Part shown: in pieces, positions 23,317 through 34,989 of the stretch
How positions within the stretch are numbered: the stretch's first letter is position 1
Layout: each line of letters opens with the position of its first letter
Origin: Wyeomyia smithii
Taxonomy: Eukaryota; Arthropoda; Insecta; Diptera; Culicidae
Length of the DNA: 64,000 bases
Assembly: GCF_029784165.1 (NCBI RefSeq)
Contig: NC_073696.1
Span: 108,244,665 to 108,308,664, forward strand
Reading direction: 5' to 3'
Program-made: the position numbers and the translations under genes
The notes under the pieces: generated by a model
The model's input: the letters and a program-made list of their open reading frames with translations, nothing else
Database searches by the model: none
Told to the model about the DNA's origin: nothing

Positions 23317-24231
23317 TACAGATATCCAACTTCAACTCATCATTCCGATATAAAACCTCATTTCGATTAAAAACATCAATGCGAGTGAAATAAAACCTGA
23401 TGTTTTCAATGTCACTTATTTATTACTTATTTATAACTTCTCCAATTCATTTTTTTTCGTAAAAAATGTTGCAGGTGTTACTTTGGCTTAGTTCGAGTAA
23501 CCCTATGATTTTACAACAGAACAACGGTTAACGTTATGCGATTACAATTTTCCGCATTTTAATGGACGCGGAGTTAATTTTCCTATAGATTGCTGCAAAA
23601 AAGAAAAAAACCATAAAAATTATCCGAGTTATAAGACTTTGAAACTGGACGAAAATTATAATTGTAATAATTATTACATGTTTCGATTTGAAATTTTCCT
23701 TTATTTCTTACTCCTAAATTCACCAATCACCAATCAATTTTAATTGAAACTCAAATCCTAAAGTACACATTTAAAATAACACATTCGGTTGCAACAAAAT
23801 ACTACAAGGTATACAGCCCTAAAAATTGTATGAAATGGTGACGCAGGAAAAATATATATATTAATTTGAACTCTTTTTTTTATTCTCGCTTATTTACCGT
23901 CGGTCTAGTTCCGCCACTGTTATTGTGCCAATCACTGATGCCCGGGGAGGCAACTCTTCAACTCTTGTTTAACCTATTCCACTACTCCTGTTATACACCG
24001 TGTATCACCAATAGTTGTAAGGGCTCCACTTGCTATCGTGTGACTAACAAGAATGAAGTTGAGTTTTCTACACGCAGTCTTTTGTTTCGAGTTGAGCGTA
24101 CTGATTTCTCCGCTCCGGACAGCTCGTTAATACGACTGTCATCAGAATTTGAGAAATAAACAGCCAGGTGGTTTTCGTAGAGCCGAATTTCGTTTCAATG
24201 GGCACATCACTTTTTTTCAAGATCTTGTTGA

Positions 24232-24866
24232 GCCAGACCGAACCAAGTGCATTTTATTTTCATTTGATATTTTTCAAATAATTATAAATTTTTTCTTGTA
24301 ACAAACGTCAGGACTGGGTCAATATACGTTAAATCAATGAAATTAGACAATACCCGCTTCAAAATACCAGAGCATTTCATATTGATACTATTTTAACACT
24401 TAGCACTTGGTGCGCTTTGGTACCAGGAAATAGAGCAACAGTAATAAAGCTTTGCTTGTCTATCAGCTGTATAATTTCTGATACAGATTGGACTGAGAGA
24501 TAAAACTGCGTTGATATCTATGTATTACGTTTGACTAGTGAGAGAAATTAGCTTGTTTAATAGACAAGTTGATATGTTGTAGTAAACACGTTTGATCAGA
24601 CCGAACTGAAGACCAACTTTCAAAATTTTTGTTCGACTAGAGTGAACTGAGTGCATAGGTGTCAAAAATAAAAACCAAATATTTTATCAATTATTGCTAT
24701 TTTTCGTGTATTTATGATAACAGGACATTAATTAAGACCTCTTCATTACGTGTTAGCATTGAATTAATGATAAGTTCAAACATGATTAATTTATGGGTGG
24801 TCAAACTTCAAATGCTAATTACTCAAAACAATGTGTTTGGCGCTTGGCTCGGTCTGGTCGCACGCC
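24232..24866. mobile_element. MITE with CCAGACCGAACCAAGTGC ends
   Basis: The left end CCAGACCGAACCAAGTGC (24232) is matched by GCGCTTGGCTCGGTCTGG (to about 24858). Degenerate internal copies occur at about 24597 (CAGACCGAACTGAAG) and 24634. No coding capacity. It interrupts the dispersed repeat. Superfamily not determined. Confidence 0.6.
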
Positions 24867-24990
24867 GACCGATTGAACCGGAAAAACACTCAACTCCGCA
24901 GTGAAAATTCTTGAGGACTGTGAAGGTTATACAACCAACATCTCATTGAGGTTAAACATATTGTAGGGAAGCTGGGAAGCCAAACAACAT

Positions 24991-25025
24991 GTACACTGAG
25001 GTCGCTTTTAACGCAGATTTTTTTT
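24991..25025. mobile_element. Half copy of a small palindromic MITE
   Basis: TACACTGAGGTCGCTTTTAACGC resembles one arm of the 66-bp palindrome at 40207-40272 (ACACTAAAGTCGCTTTTTAC). Only one arm is present. Confidence 0.5.
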
Positions 25026-25460
25026 ACATTGCTTTTTTATCGTAACATAACATGTAACGAGCAAGAATAAAGTTGAATTTGCTACACGCAGTCTTTTGTA
25101 TCGAGTTTAGCGTTGAGTTTTGCAATGAAGGCGGGGCGCCGCAGACTCGAGAATAAGAAACAAAACAAAGTACCTTCGATACTACTGAGTGATTGTCATG
25201 CGCACCAAAAGAAAATTTGTGCTTTCCAGATGAGAAAATTACCCTGATTCCAAGATTAACCAATTTGAGTTATCGATATTAGACTGATAACGGTGTTCGA
25301 ATGGGCCGAAAGAACAATTGAACCGAAAACACTCAATTCCGCAGTGAAAATTCTAAAAATGAGGGTTTTATCTTGCTGCGACAAAGTGTTCATAGGCAAC
25401 ACTGCCGTTATTGTAAAAATGATTATTGAGAAATACATAAAAATTTCACACTAGTAGTAC

Positions 25461-25631
25461 TGTAAGTCGGGGTGAGATTGAGCCATACAAACCCATTGTT
25501 TGTCAGCCATCTCATGGCGATCACAAGACCAAACTTTCTTGAATAAGATTCCTCAAAAATTTAACCAAGAAAGACTGGTCTTCTGACCCGGAAGAGGTGG
25601 CTGACAAGTCACAAGTTGGATGACCGCACAT
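25461..25631. mobile_element. MITE fragment, family of 36008-36207
   Basis: TGTAAGTCGGGGTGAGATTG followed by CCATACAAACCCATTG and CTTGAATAAGATTCCTC is collinear with the MITE at 36008-36207. The right end is missing where the fold-back element begins, so this copy was truncated by, or before, that insertion. Confidence 0.65.
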
Positions 25632-26484
25632 TGGTCCAATAAAGCAAAAAGTGGAACTTAATTCCATAGCGCCTTTCTCCTTCATCCTAGCTTAATAGTG
25701 TCTACGACACAATTGTTTGTATGAATGATCCGCATAATCGTAAATTAAAAAAAAAAATACCAAAAATAAAAAAAATAACTTTCTTGTGTAAGGACCTAGA
25801 GGAATGGTTTATTCAAAATTGGTTCAAAAAAGTTGTTGAAAATTCGAAAATATGGAACTTAGTTGAACAAATGAAAATCCTATCTGTTTTCGGTACAAAG
25901 TTATAAAATATATTATATGGTTAGTTTTTTGTACTTAATTTTTGTTAGTTGCATTTCACACTAAAGTGTTGTTCGGAGTAATTATAAGGGCACACAAAAC
26001 ACATATTTTTGTTAAAGACCTCATATCTCCAGGACTTTTCCTTACAAAATTATATCGAATAGCAAAGTTTTAGAACGTGAAAAAATATTAAACTTTGCTT
26101 AACTAACAAAATTTCTATCTTCATTGGGTACAGAGTTGCAGAGTATTTTCTATAAAAGCTACTTAAAAGTAAGTTTTTTGTACTTAACTTTTGTTAGTGA
26201 CATTTTAGAAGAAAACGTGGTTCTAAAAAAGCGTTTGGGCATACAAAACACACGTTTTTGTTAAAGGCCAAACATCTCCAGGATTTTTCCTTACAAAGTT
26301 AAAGCATATTCTAGCTTATTTTTCCGATAACTTTGAGAATATACTTTATAACTTTGTACCGAAAAAGGATAGGATTTTAACTTTTTCAACGAAGTTTCAT
26401 GTTTTTGAATTTTCAACAACTTTTTCGAATGAACCATTCCTCTATCTATTAACACAAACAAGTTAGTTTATTTTATTTTTAGTA

Positions 26485-27748
26485 GAGGGTGATTTTTTTG
26501 CTATTTGGTTTTTCGAGTATTCAGATTTGACAGCTCACGCGGGAATTCTGACAGCTGTCAAACTCTAATGTACAGATTGGTTTGCCATTTCACCATGAAC
26601 AGACTTACGCCTGAACAACGCTTAGAAATAATCGAATTTTATTACCAAAGTCGTCCTCTGTGAAAAATGTTTTTCGCGCATTACGACCATTTTATGGTCG
26701 TCATAATCGATTTACTGAGCAAGCTATTCAAGCTATTGTGACGAAATTTCAAACCAATTTTACTCTGTTGGACATAAACCCACCAACACGTATACATAGA
26801 GTGCGTACAGAAAAAAATATTGCTGCCATATTAGCTAGTGTAGTGGAAGACCGTGAAATGTCAATTCGACGCCGTTCGCAGCAATTGGGCTTGTGTTATT
26901 CGACTACATGGAAGATTTTACGAAAGGATCTTGGTATAAAGCCTTACAAAATACAGCTTGTATAAGAATTGAATCCGAACGACTTGCCACAACGTCGATT
27001 TTTTGGTAAATAGGCCTTAGAACAACTTGCCGAAAATCCACTTTTTTACCGAAAAATTGTGTTCAGTGACGAAGCTCATTTCTGGTTAAATGGGTATGTT
27101 AATAAGCAAAATTGCCACATTTGGATCGAAGAGCAACCAGAGGCAATACAAAAATCGCCAATGCACCCAGAAAAATGCACGGTTTGGTACTTCTTCAAAG
27201 ATGATCAAAATCGCAACGTTACGGTCAATAGCGCTTGCTATCGCGCGATGATTTCTGATTTTTTTTGCTGAAAATGGAAGAGCTGGGTCTTGTTGACATG
27301 TGGTTTCAGCACGACGGAGCAACGTGCCACACATCGCGGAATCAATGGACGTATTGCGCAATGAGTTCGGTGAGCAATTCATCTCACGAAATGGACCGGT
27401 GAATTGGCCGCCTAGATCATGGGATTTAACACCGCTAGATTATTTTTTGTGGGGCTACGTTAAGTCTCTCGTCTATGCGAATAAGCCAATAACAATTCCA
27501 GCCTTGGAAGACAACATTACAGGCGTTATTCGCGAGATACCAGCCGAAATGCTCGAAAAAGTGACTCAAAATTGGACTTTTCGTATAGACCATTTAAAAC
27601 GTAGCCGTGGCCAACATTTGAATGAAATTATCTTTAAAAAGTAAATGGCATAAACCAATTTATCGGCTCAAATAAAGATTTCATACAGTTTTGTAATTTT
27701 TATGCGTTTTTTTTTAAAGAAAAACCAAATTCTTAAAAAATCACCCTT
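26485..27748 (+). mobile_element. Mariner-type DNA transposon with TA duplication
   Basis: Ends AGGGTGATTTTTT...GGTTTTTC (26486 on) and GAAAAACCAAATTC...AAAAAATCACCCT (to 27747) are inverted repeats of about 29 bp with a few mismatches, flanked by TA (26483-26484 and 27749-27750). The 1.26-kb length is normal for a full mariner. The transposase inside is broken. It inserted into the fold-back element. Confidence 0.85.
26595..27644 (+). pseudogene. Mariner-type transposase, frameshifted
   Basis: Start chosen at the ATG of MNRLTPEQRLEIIEFYYQ. A frameshift near 26650 leads into the HTH part (VKNVFRALRPFYGRHNRF; SIRRRSQQLGLCYSTTWKIL). Frameshifts and a stop lie near 26965-27055. The catalytic domain shows FSDEAHFWLNGYVNKQN (first D), a deletion of about 11 residues before FFKDDQNRNVTVN, WFQHDGATCHTS (second D) in another frame, and SWDLTPLDYFLWGYVK (third D). 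The last 115 codons are open and end HLNEIIFKK. All three catalytic positions survive, but at least four lesions prevent expression. Confidence 0.82.
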
Positions 27749-28534
27749 TATAATAAATTTTTCAAATTTTTGCCAATTTGCGATTATACGGGTCATTTAT
27801 ACAAACAATTATTCCGAAGACACTATTAAGCTAGAATGAAGGTGATAGGCACTATGGAATTAGGTTCCACTTTTTGCCTTATTGGACCACTGAGCACCGG
27901 TAACATTGAATATTTTCCTTGGCCGCACATAATAAATTTGCTCTCCGCTCTGCCCTCCGGTAGCTGTACCAGCAAAATACCCTGTAGCATACGATGGTAC
28001 CTCTTGATGCAGTATGCAGAATAAAGGTAAGGTGTTCCGCAGTGCCTGAAAGATGACTCGTTAAGAGCCCTCGTTTCCTGATGTCGCGTAACTCTAACAG
28101 CTACACTCCACTCGCTACCGTGTGACAAACAAGAATGAAGTTGAGTTTTCTACACGCAGTCTTTTGTATCAATTTGAGCGTAGATTTTTGCGATGAAGGC
28201 GGGGCGACGCAGACTCGAGAATGAGGAATGAAACAAAACACTTTTTTGAGTCTAAATATAAAGGCAGTGAAATTTATTCCGTCCATGTTATTGTTATCCA
28301 TGTTCGGAAAGCAAGGCAATAGCGCGAAAAGTGTATGGGAAAGCTCGACCTTGGAGCTTTTCACTTGTTTTCACCATTAAGCAGTAAACTATCCACCGAC
28401 ATATAGATGATTAAGATGCATTAAATCGTTCGCTTGCTATCATCGTTTGAAATCTGACGCAACACATGCCAGTTTCATTTTCAATTTTACAAAATGTACT
28501 CTGGTATAGAAAACAAAGACGTAGTCCTACGTTA

Positions 28535-30429
28535 AAATAAAACATCAACACTTAGAATATGATATTTTTCACTTTTCTATCATTACTTTCCTTTAATATA
28601 ATAAACTAATATAAATCATGATTGAGACACTACTCTTATCGAATCTCAATTAAGTGAATAAAAAAAACGGTGGGATACGTTTCGTCACTTGGAGCAATAT
28701 TCAAAACTAAAATTCTTAGCACGTCTCGTTTGGGGGTAAATAAACCAAAACAAAAACATGCATTTTTCTGCTATTTGCACTTCTACCCGACACCATTAAC
28801 GAGAGTGGCACCTTCTCTTGTATTTTTTTCCCAAATATCTGTGATCTAAAACTTCGCTCGAAATACAAATGAAATTATCTGCATAGAAAATAGATGAAGA
28901 AAACCCCACGACGTGCTACAATGAGCATCGAACAAAATTCTAATTTGATTCTGATAAACGAAATCACAGAAAGAAGTGCTATTAAGGCTAGAATAAAAAT
29001 CCTTCTGCTCATTCACTCTAGCTAATGCAATTTTCATTTTTTATTTTTCTTGGGCAATTGAACACAAACAGTGAACAATAATGAAAAGGCCACGAGCAAA
29101 ACATGCTCCTCTGAGTGTAGGGATTATCTTGCATTTAGGTTTCATGCAAAAATTATCGAATCTATCCTCCGTGTCGTCACGGCAGCCTCAATCCTATCTC
29201 TTGCAATGTATGCAGGGGGTGGCACTCATACACTCCGCTTGGAGGGCACCTGTTTAATTGAGAACATCTTACACAATGCTCGAAAGCACACGAATGAACG
29301 GCTGCGATGAATGACGGTGCTATGAAAAGCCGGCTTCTGCAGTATTTGCTAGCTTTAAGCAGCTTTACGTTTCACCTCCGCTCCGTTCCGTTCTGAAATG
29401 TTTGCATTTTTTTCCCTTTTCACACTCATGCTTGAGTCGGATCAGGATGCGGAGTTCCTAGAGCTGGCCGGCAGAGCGTTGTGATAAATTAGCGTGGCAG
29501 ATTTGCATGCAAATTGAAATATTATCGCAATCCAGGAGACGAAATTGCTTCACCAAGGCTGAATACGATGGGGAAGTCCGTGAGGCTTCGTCGATGTCGC
29601 CACTGTGCCCATGATGTGGGCTGTAATTTGCGGTTGATGATGTGATCGGTGGGGTTGGATGTTGGAGACAAAAAAATGCACGAATGCTTGTTATTATCAT
29701 TCATTTTTATTGGCATTCATTATAGTGGTTGATTGATGATGCACTTGTACATGTAAACTAACGATGATGGATTGGCTTATCCAGAAAGAAGCAAATGTAC
29801 CATATTTTTTCGCTGGAAGAGCCAATTAGTTTCAGACATCTTCACTTGAACTAATTTTACCGTTTTGAATTAGCTATGAATGTAAAATTGTGAATTGAAA
29901 TTCGAAAATTTAGCAAAAAAATATGCACTGTAATATGGATTTAGAAGAAAATCCTCTATGAAACTTTAAGTGAACGGAATATATGAGATCATTAGAAATT
30001 TACTAATCTGAAATTAAGGAATCAATTTGGTTGTTCTTTATTATAACAAATGACAAAAAACATAATCAACCAGGCATCTCCACTGACTCATACGAAAAAG
30101 GGCACGCATGGTGTTTCATCGACTTGCAGCAACGAACGGTCAGCAACGATGCCCTAGAGCTCAAACTAGAAAAAAAGAGAAAAGTGACACCAACATTTTT
30201 AACCACCAACATTCTGTTGGGGGATAAATGAATTTTCTCGAAAATATAACATTAAAGCGACGAACCCGGTAAGCAATTAATTTCGGAACTCTCACGAAAG
30301 TTAATGCGTTTTGGTGATAGCCAGGGGCATCAAAATTCACAGGAATGGTTCAAAAGCCATAATCTGTCTAGGGCAGCATATTTTACGCTTTTGTCGACTA
30401 GTGTTCTTAAAATGATACATATTCTAAGT
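28535..30429. other. Low-repeat DNA, no gene recognised
   Basis: No transposon ends or protein motifs found. A less AT-rich segment at about 29280-29640 carries an overlapping octamer palindrome (listed separately). This could be intronic or intergenic host sequence. Confidence 0.5.
29501..29514. promoter_or_regulatory. Overlapping double octamer ATTTGCATGCAAAT
   Basis: A perfect 14-bp palindrome made of two overlapping octamers (ATTTGCAT and ATGCAAAT), the recognition sequence of POU-domain factors. It lies in low-repeat DNA. Binding is inference; a single motif can occur by chance. Confidence 0.3.
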
Positions 30430-30736
30430 CAGCGGTTCTCAACATTTTTTTGTTCGCGTACCCCTTGGCGATATTTTTCATATCGATTGTACCCCCTGGC
30501 CTGTAATGTTTTCGCAGAGTGGGAGAGAGTAGTGGTAGATCAAGTTGTGGTATGGTAAAATTGAACTATGGTTTGTTTGATTGCTACAGTCATGTTTTAA
30601 GAGCAAGATTGATAAACAAATGAAGTATTTTAAAGAAAAATTGCTTTGTCCGCCATTACTGATTTTTCTTTCGTGTACCCCCTGGAAGCTTTCTAGTACC
30701 CCCAGGGGTACGCGTACCCCAGGTTGAGAACCGCTG
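30430..30736. mobile_element. hAT MITE with CAGCGGTTCTCAAC ends
   Basis: Starts CAGCGGTTCTCAACA and ends TTGAGAACCGCTG. Subterminal ACCCCYTGG-type motifs recur in both orientations. Flanks are TTCTAAGT (30422-30429) and TTCTAGGT (30737-30744), an 8-bp duplication with one change. These ends and target size are typical of hAT elements. Non-coding. Confidence 0.9.
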
Positions 30737-32185
30737 TTCTAGGTTAATAACAATCATCTAGTTTCTGATATTTTAGTCTAATAAAAATTCATAAATACTC
30801 AAAAACTTTCCTCGAAGTAATGATCAGCACCGCGCTCGCTCTCGTGAACTACAGAATAAACGATTACATTCTTTTAAATAAAAAAATAAAAAGCTTACCG
30901 TGAAAGGCAACACCGTGTGTTACGAGACAGCATATTCACTGGCCATCAAATGTAGATATAAGCAGCAGCAAAGATGTTAACGAAACTTGTTATGCCCTAA
31001 CATGCAAAGTAGCTTGCACACATACAATCGCATAACGGGAGAAAAGAAACACCCAACAAAAGGATAAGTGTTCCTCTGTCTCATGCGAAGCTCCATGTCA
31101 AAGGAGTGACACATCGAATCAATGAAGAGAAATTCTTAAACCTATTTCACACTTCCACTGAGTAGCTACCTTAAAAGTGTATCAGAGGGAAGAATTTCAA
31201 CAGCCATTCAACTACATGTGACGAAAGTGCTGCTACAGCCATTAGCCTTGTGTGCTTGCTTCTTCACTTAAGGTTTTGTTCATTGGTGGTTCAACATAAC
31301 GGCTCGATTATCGTCACGACAAGCATTGTTGCAATTTGCAACCATGCATTGCAAAGCGTTTGTATGGTGTGAAAAGTCGAAAACATACTCAGAGTTGTAA
31401 CGATAAAGAATTATAAATAATTTTCGTTTATCTCGATTCTGTCACAATATTGAGCTGAGTGGGTTTTACTGGAACTCGCTTTTAGTTAAGCCGTATGAAG
31501 CGTTGGCAGTTTAAATGTCAATCCGAGAAAAAATTGTCCAATTACATTTATAATCCCAAGAGTAATTTCCACTAATTATATCGCATTAAAAACCCAGCGT
31601 TATAAGCCTGATCTGATTCGATAAATACACCATTATCGTTCGTTTTTCAATAGTGTGATCTGAAACGATTCGTCCAATATTCTATACATGCGATCAATAC
31701 TATTGAAAGCTTTGAACGAAATAGAGCTACGGATGAATGCCTTCAGCACGCAGTAGTGGGCATATTCCAAAGCAGTGTTTCCATGGCTACAGTCGATCAA
31801 CGGGTTGAAACATAATGTGTGCCGGGTGAATTCATCGCTACGAGCGAAACCTCCGAGGATGAATCATTATAATGATTGGAAATAAATTTATCCATATGAA
31901 CGGCGAGTGGCGAGAAAATGCTGCTTCAGAATGGAACGCAGCGCTGGTTTTGGTTCTGCTTCGAGTAACAAGAAAAGGGTGCTTTTCCGGATCGGATACA
32001 ATGCTGACGATGAAATACTCGCATCGATGGTCATAACGCAAAATTCTACTACTTTTTCATTATGGAAAATGCGTAGCGTTGAATCGTGAAGTAGGACGGC
32101 AGCGGAGTTTTATCATTTGCTTCTTTTTCTTCAACTCAATATTAATACCTCAACCTAATCGTGAAACGGATTCCAAGTTCAAAGA
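30737..32185. other. No gene recognised
   Basis: Low-repeat AT-rich DNA. Short frames on both strands at 31838-32089 overlap each other and show no motif. Confidence 0.5.
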
Positions 32186-32620
32186 ATCATGTCTTATGTA
32201 CCACGACTTAGGCAGTCTTTTACTCAGATCAAAAGGAAAGGTGATTCATTGATTAAAGTTTCGTGGGCTAACGGAAATGCGCGACTTTGTCGCAAAACTG
32301 TTTACGGGTGGTACAAAGTCTTCAAAGGAGCCAGGGAACGCGTTAAAGACTGGCCAACGTCAATTGAGGAGCAACATGTAAGGAATATAATAAAATTGAT
32401 GCTCGAAAATCATTTGATAGAGTCCTATCAATTTTTTAGGACCATTTGGTTCTTAAAAACTAAAACCTCGCTCTAAACGGTTAATTACTTCGAAAAAAAG
32501 TATTGCATTCATGCCTGTCAAGATATCTTTCCTGACTATCAAGAGCACCGTAGTTGCCTGAGCTCCGTGTGAGTTCTGATTATTCCCTACAGGATCGCTC
32601 CACAGTGTCCACCTGTTTGA
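32186..32620 (+). pseudogene. Mariner transposase N-terminal remnant
   Basis: Reads NGNARLCRKTVYGWYKVFK (helix-turn-helix) then EQHVRNIIKLMLENH, matching the N-terminal region of mariner transposases of the group with N-A-R-x-C-R-K-T-V-Y-x-W motifs. A frame change follows at about 32470; downstream DIFPDYQEH may be the start of the catalytic domain. No D residues of the catalytic triad can be placed. Severely decayed. Confidence 0.6.
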
Positions 32621-33432
32621 AGTCGGTTCAGAAGTTCAGATTGAATCAAATATAACTCTAGGGGCTATTTCGAAAAAAGGCTCAAAATTATTCACTACTC
32701 GAATCCTTATTTCACAAAGCGCTCTCATTTACACGTAACTAAAACTCGCTTTTTCGTGTTGCGTCATCGGAGGGAACCAAAACTTATTTCATGTTGACAA
32801 TTGTGAGATGCAGAAGGCAATCATAGCGAAGAGCCTGTGATGACGGGGCTTTGGAGTCTACAGACAAGCTGTCTTTCCCAAGACGATTAATTTTTTGTTT
32901 GAATGAAGTTGAATGATTTTGCTTGCAAGAATTTTGCATTTTTGGCAGAATTTAGTCAATCTCCATAAAAATAGGCATTCTTTCTGAGCATAAAGTGTTG
33001 TCAGTACAACAGATTTGTCACCGTTTTACAATGTGTTGCTCTTGGACATAATAGAGTAGAAAGAAGCACCTTTTTTCGTCAGTTTTACTTTCATTGATGA
33101 CAGTTGTACCTTAATGAATATAATTTGAAACGCATTAAGAAATATTCAGATTTTTTAACATCTTGCACATAACCACATTTCTAACCTGTACCGATATCGA
33201 CTGCTCACCAAGAAGCTACACTTGTAATATAGATGTCAGATGTTATTTAAAAATATCTGACCGAAAATCTAGAGCCAAAAATAAATCTTCCTCGCACGAA
33301 AGAATTGCACGTAAACAGGTAAAATTCTGCTAAAATCTGCACACATTGTGAGAGCATATATAAAAAGATTCAGAAAAAGCGGATGGACGTAGGACTACGT
33401 AAATTAATAGTCATCAAACTCTTTAGTTATAC
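32621..33432. other. No gene recognised
   Basis: AT-rich sequence. GACGTAGGACTACGT at 33386-33400 repeats the terminal motif of the dispersed repeat at 2011-3744, here isolated. Confidence 0.5.
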
Positions 33433-34894
33433 ATGGGTCATTCCATACATGCCACTTGGACACGTCCATCACAGATTTTGTTCAAAGTTGGGGGAAATAT
33501 TCATCTACTGTCTCTTTGGAAAAATCCCAATTTTGGTGTCGATTGGAATACCCCCCGCTTTCCAGGACCCCCTTCTTTATAGCAAAGTCGCGCAATTTTT
33601 GTCAAAAATCTCTAATTTCTTTTTCTTACAATCCATAGACGTAAGATGTCCGAAAAATACTGATAGATGATTTTTGAAGAAAATAAACCAAGGAATCCAG
33701 AAAAAATATAAGTTTTGACCGGCAGTGTTGCCAGATAAATTATTTTTGTATTTGAAAACTAAATTTACATTTTTAGGCAAATGCAGCCATTTTTATTTTA
33801 AAGTTGATAATTTCATCGTATTCCTTGGAAAATTTCACATAAGAAATAACTATCTTCCCCAGGTAATTTTGAGGAAAATAAACCAAGGAATCCAGAAAAA
33901 TATTGTTTTTGCCCGGAAGTGTTGCCAGATAGATTATTTTTGTATTTGAAAATTAAATTTGCATTTTTCGGCCAATGCAGCTAATTTTATTTCAAATTTG
34001 ATGATTTCATCGTGTTTCTCAAAAAATTGTACGTAAGAAGCACTTACCTCTTCGTGGTAATATGAGCCAATCTTGAGATATAACATTTTTACGAAAAATT
34101 AATCACGAAATTCAGAACTATTTTCGTAAAAATGCTATATCTCGAGATTGGTTCATATGACCACAGGGTAATAAGTGTTTCTTACGTAAATTTTTCCAAG
34201 AAATACGATGAAATCGTCAAATTTGAAATCAAATCATTTGCCGAAAAATGCAAATTTAGTTTTAAAATGCAAAAACAATCTATCTGGCAAATAATATTTT
34301 TTCTGGATTCCTTGGTTTATTTTCTTCAAAATTCATCTATCACTATTTTCCGTGTGTCTTACCTCTATAAATTGTAAAAAAAAAATATTTACGAAGTTTA
34401 CAACTTTTTTCGTAAAAATGTTATATCTCGAGATTGGCTCATATTACCTCGAGATGATAGTTGTTTCTTATGTGAAATTTTCCAAGAAACACGGTGAAAT
34501 TATTAAATTTAAAAAAAAAAATGGCTGAATTTGCCGAAAAATGTAAATTAAGTTTTCAAATACAAAAATAATTTATCTGGCAACACTTCCGGTCAAAACT
34601 TATTTTTTCTGGATTCATTGGTTTATTTTCTTCAAAAATCATCTATCAGTATTTTTCGGGCATCTTACGTCTATGAATTGTAAGAAAAAGAAAAAAGAGA
34701 TTTTGAACAAAAAACGCGTGACTTTGCAATAAACAGGGGGATCTCACAGAGCGGGGGGTATTACAATCGACACCAAATTTGGGATTTTTCCAAAGTGACA
34801 GTAGATGAATAATTCTCCCAACTTGGAGCAAAATCTGTGATGGTCGTGTCCAAGTTTGAGCTTTTTCGTGGTCACTTCGTATGGAATGACCCAT
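33433..34894. mobile_element. 1.46-kb palindromic (fold-back) element
   Basis: The left end ATGGGTCATTCCATAC (33433-33448) and right end GTATGGAATGACCCAT (34879-34894) begin arms that remain complementary almost to a centre near 34107: for instance AATAAACCAAGGAATCCAG (33682) pairs with CTGGATTCATTGGTTTATT (34609). Within each arm the AACCAAGGAATCCAG...TTGCCAGAT module is itself repeated, and 34346-34430 is unpaired. The DNA could fold into a hairpin of about 700 bp. Open frames here are arm shadows. No transposase. Confidence 0.85.
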
Positions 34895-34989
34895 ATGTGG
34901 TATTCCAAATAAGGATCCTTTGTTATTGTTTTTGTGAACAAAAAAGGTAATGGCGGCTTCCAAAAGCCATGGTCACTCACAGTAAAAAA

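Larger units (their letters stand above)
20406..23487. mobile_element. 1.7-kb TIR element, copy B, inverted and split by a pogo-like element
   Basis: Opens with CAAGTAACACGGTTGGTCTT and closes with TGTTACTTTGG near 23487; it is the reverse-orientation homologue of 4566-6293. Order of shared blocks is the reverse complement of copy A. Removing the nested element at 22004-23316 restores continuity with copy A across the TA target. Otherwise non-coding; a hairpin built on TTTCTCAAATGAAGA (20740-20800) lies inside. Confidence 0.75.
25632..27889. mobile_element. Fold-back element (about 1 kb) interrupted by a mariner
   Basis: The outer arms TGGTCCAATAAAGCAAAAAG (25632 on) and its inverted partner ending ATTGGACCA at 27889 match over about 115 bp at high identity. 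Further inside, the TAGAGGAATGGTT...AAAGTTGTTGAAAATTC block (about 25797-25850) has its inverted partner at about 26410-26455. Internal direct repeats (TTTTTTGTACTTAA..TTTTGTTAGT at about 25925 and 26175) are also present. It could form a long stem-loop. The mariner at 26485-27748 sits off-centre in it. Confidence 0.75.
23803..28534 (+). repeat. Dispersed repeat, copy 2, opened by four nested insertions
   Basis: Starts with TACAAGGTATACAGCCCTA and GGTGACGCAGGA (about 23803-23850) and ends GACGTAGTCCTACGTT (28519-28534), homologous to both ends of copy 1. Internal homologous blocks are at about 24040-24180, 24866-25460 and 27890-28534. They are separated by a MITE (24232-24866), a MITE fragment (25461-25631), a fold-back element (25632-27889) and, inside that, a mariner. 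The part corresponding to about 2955-3060 of copy 1 is missing where the fold-back element sits. Confidence 0.65.
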
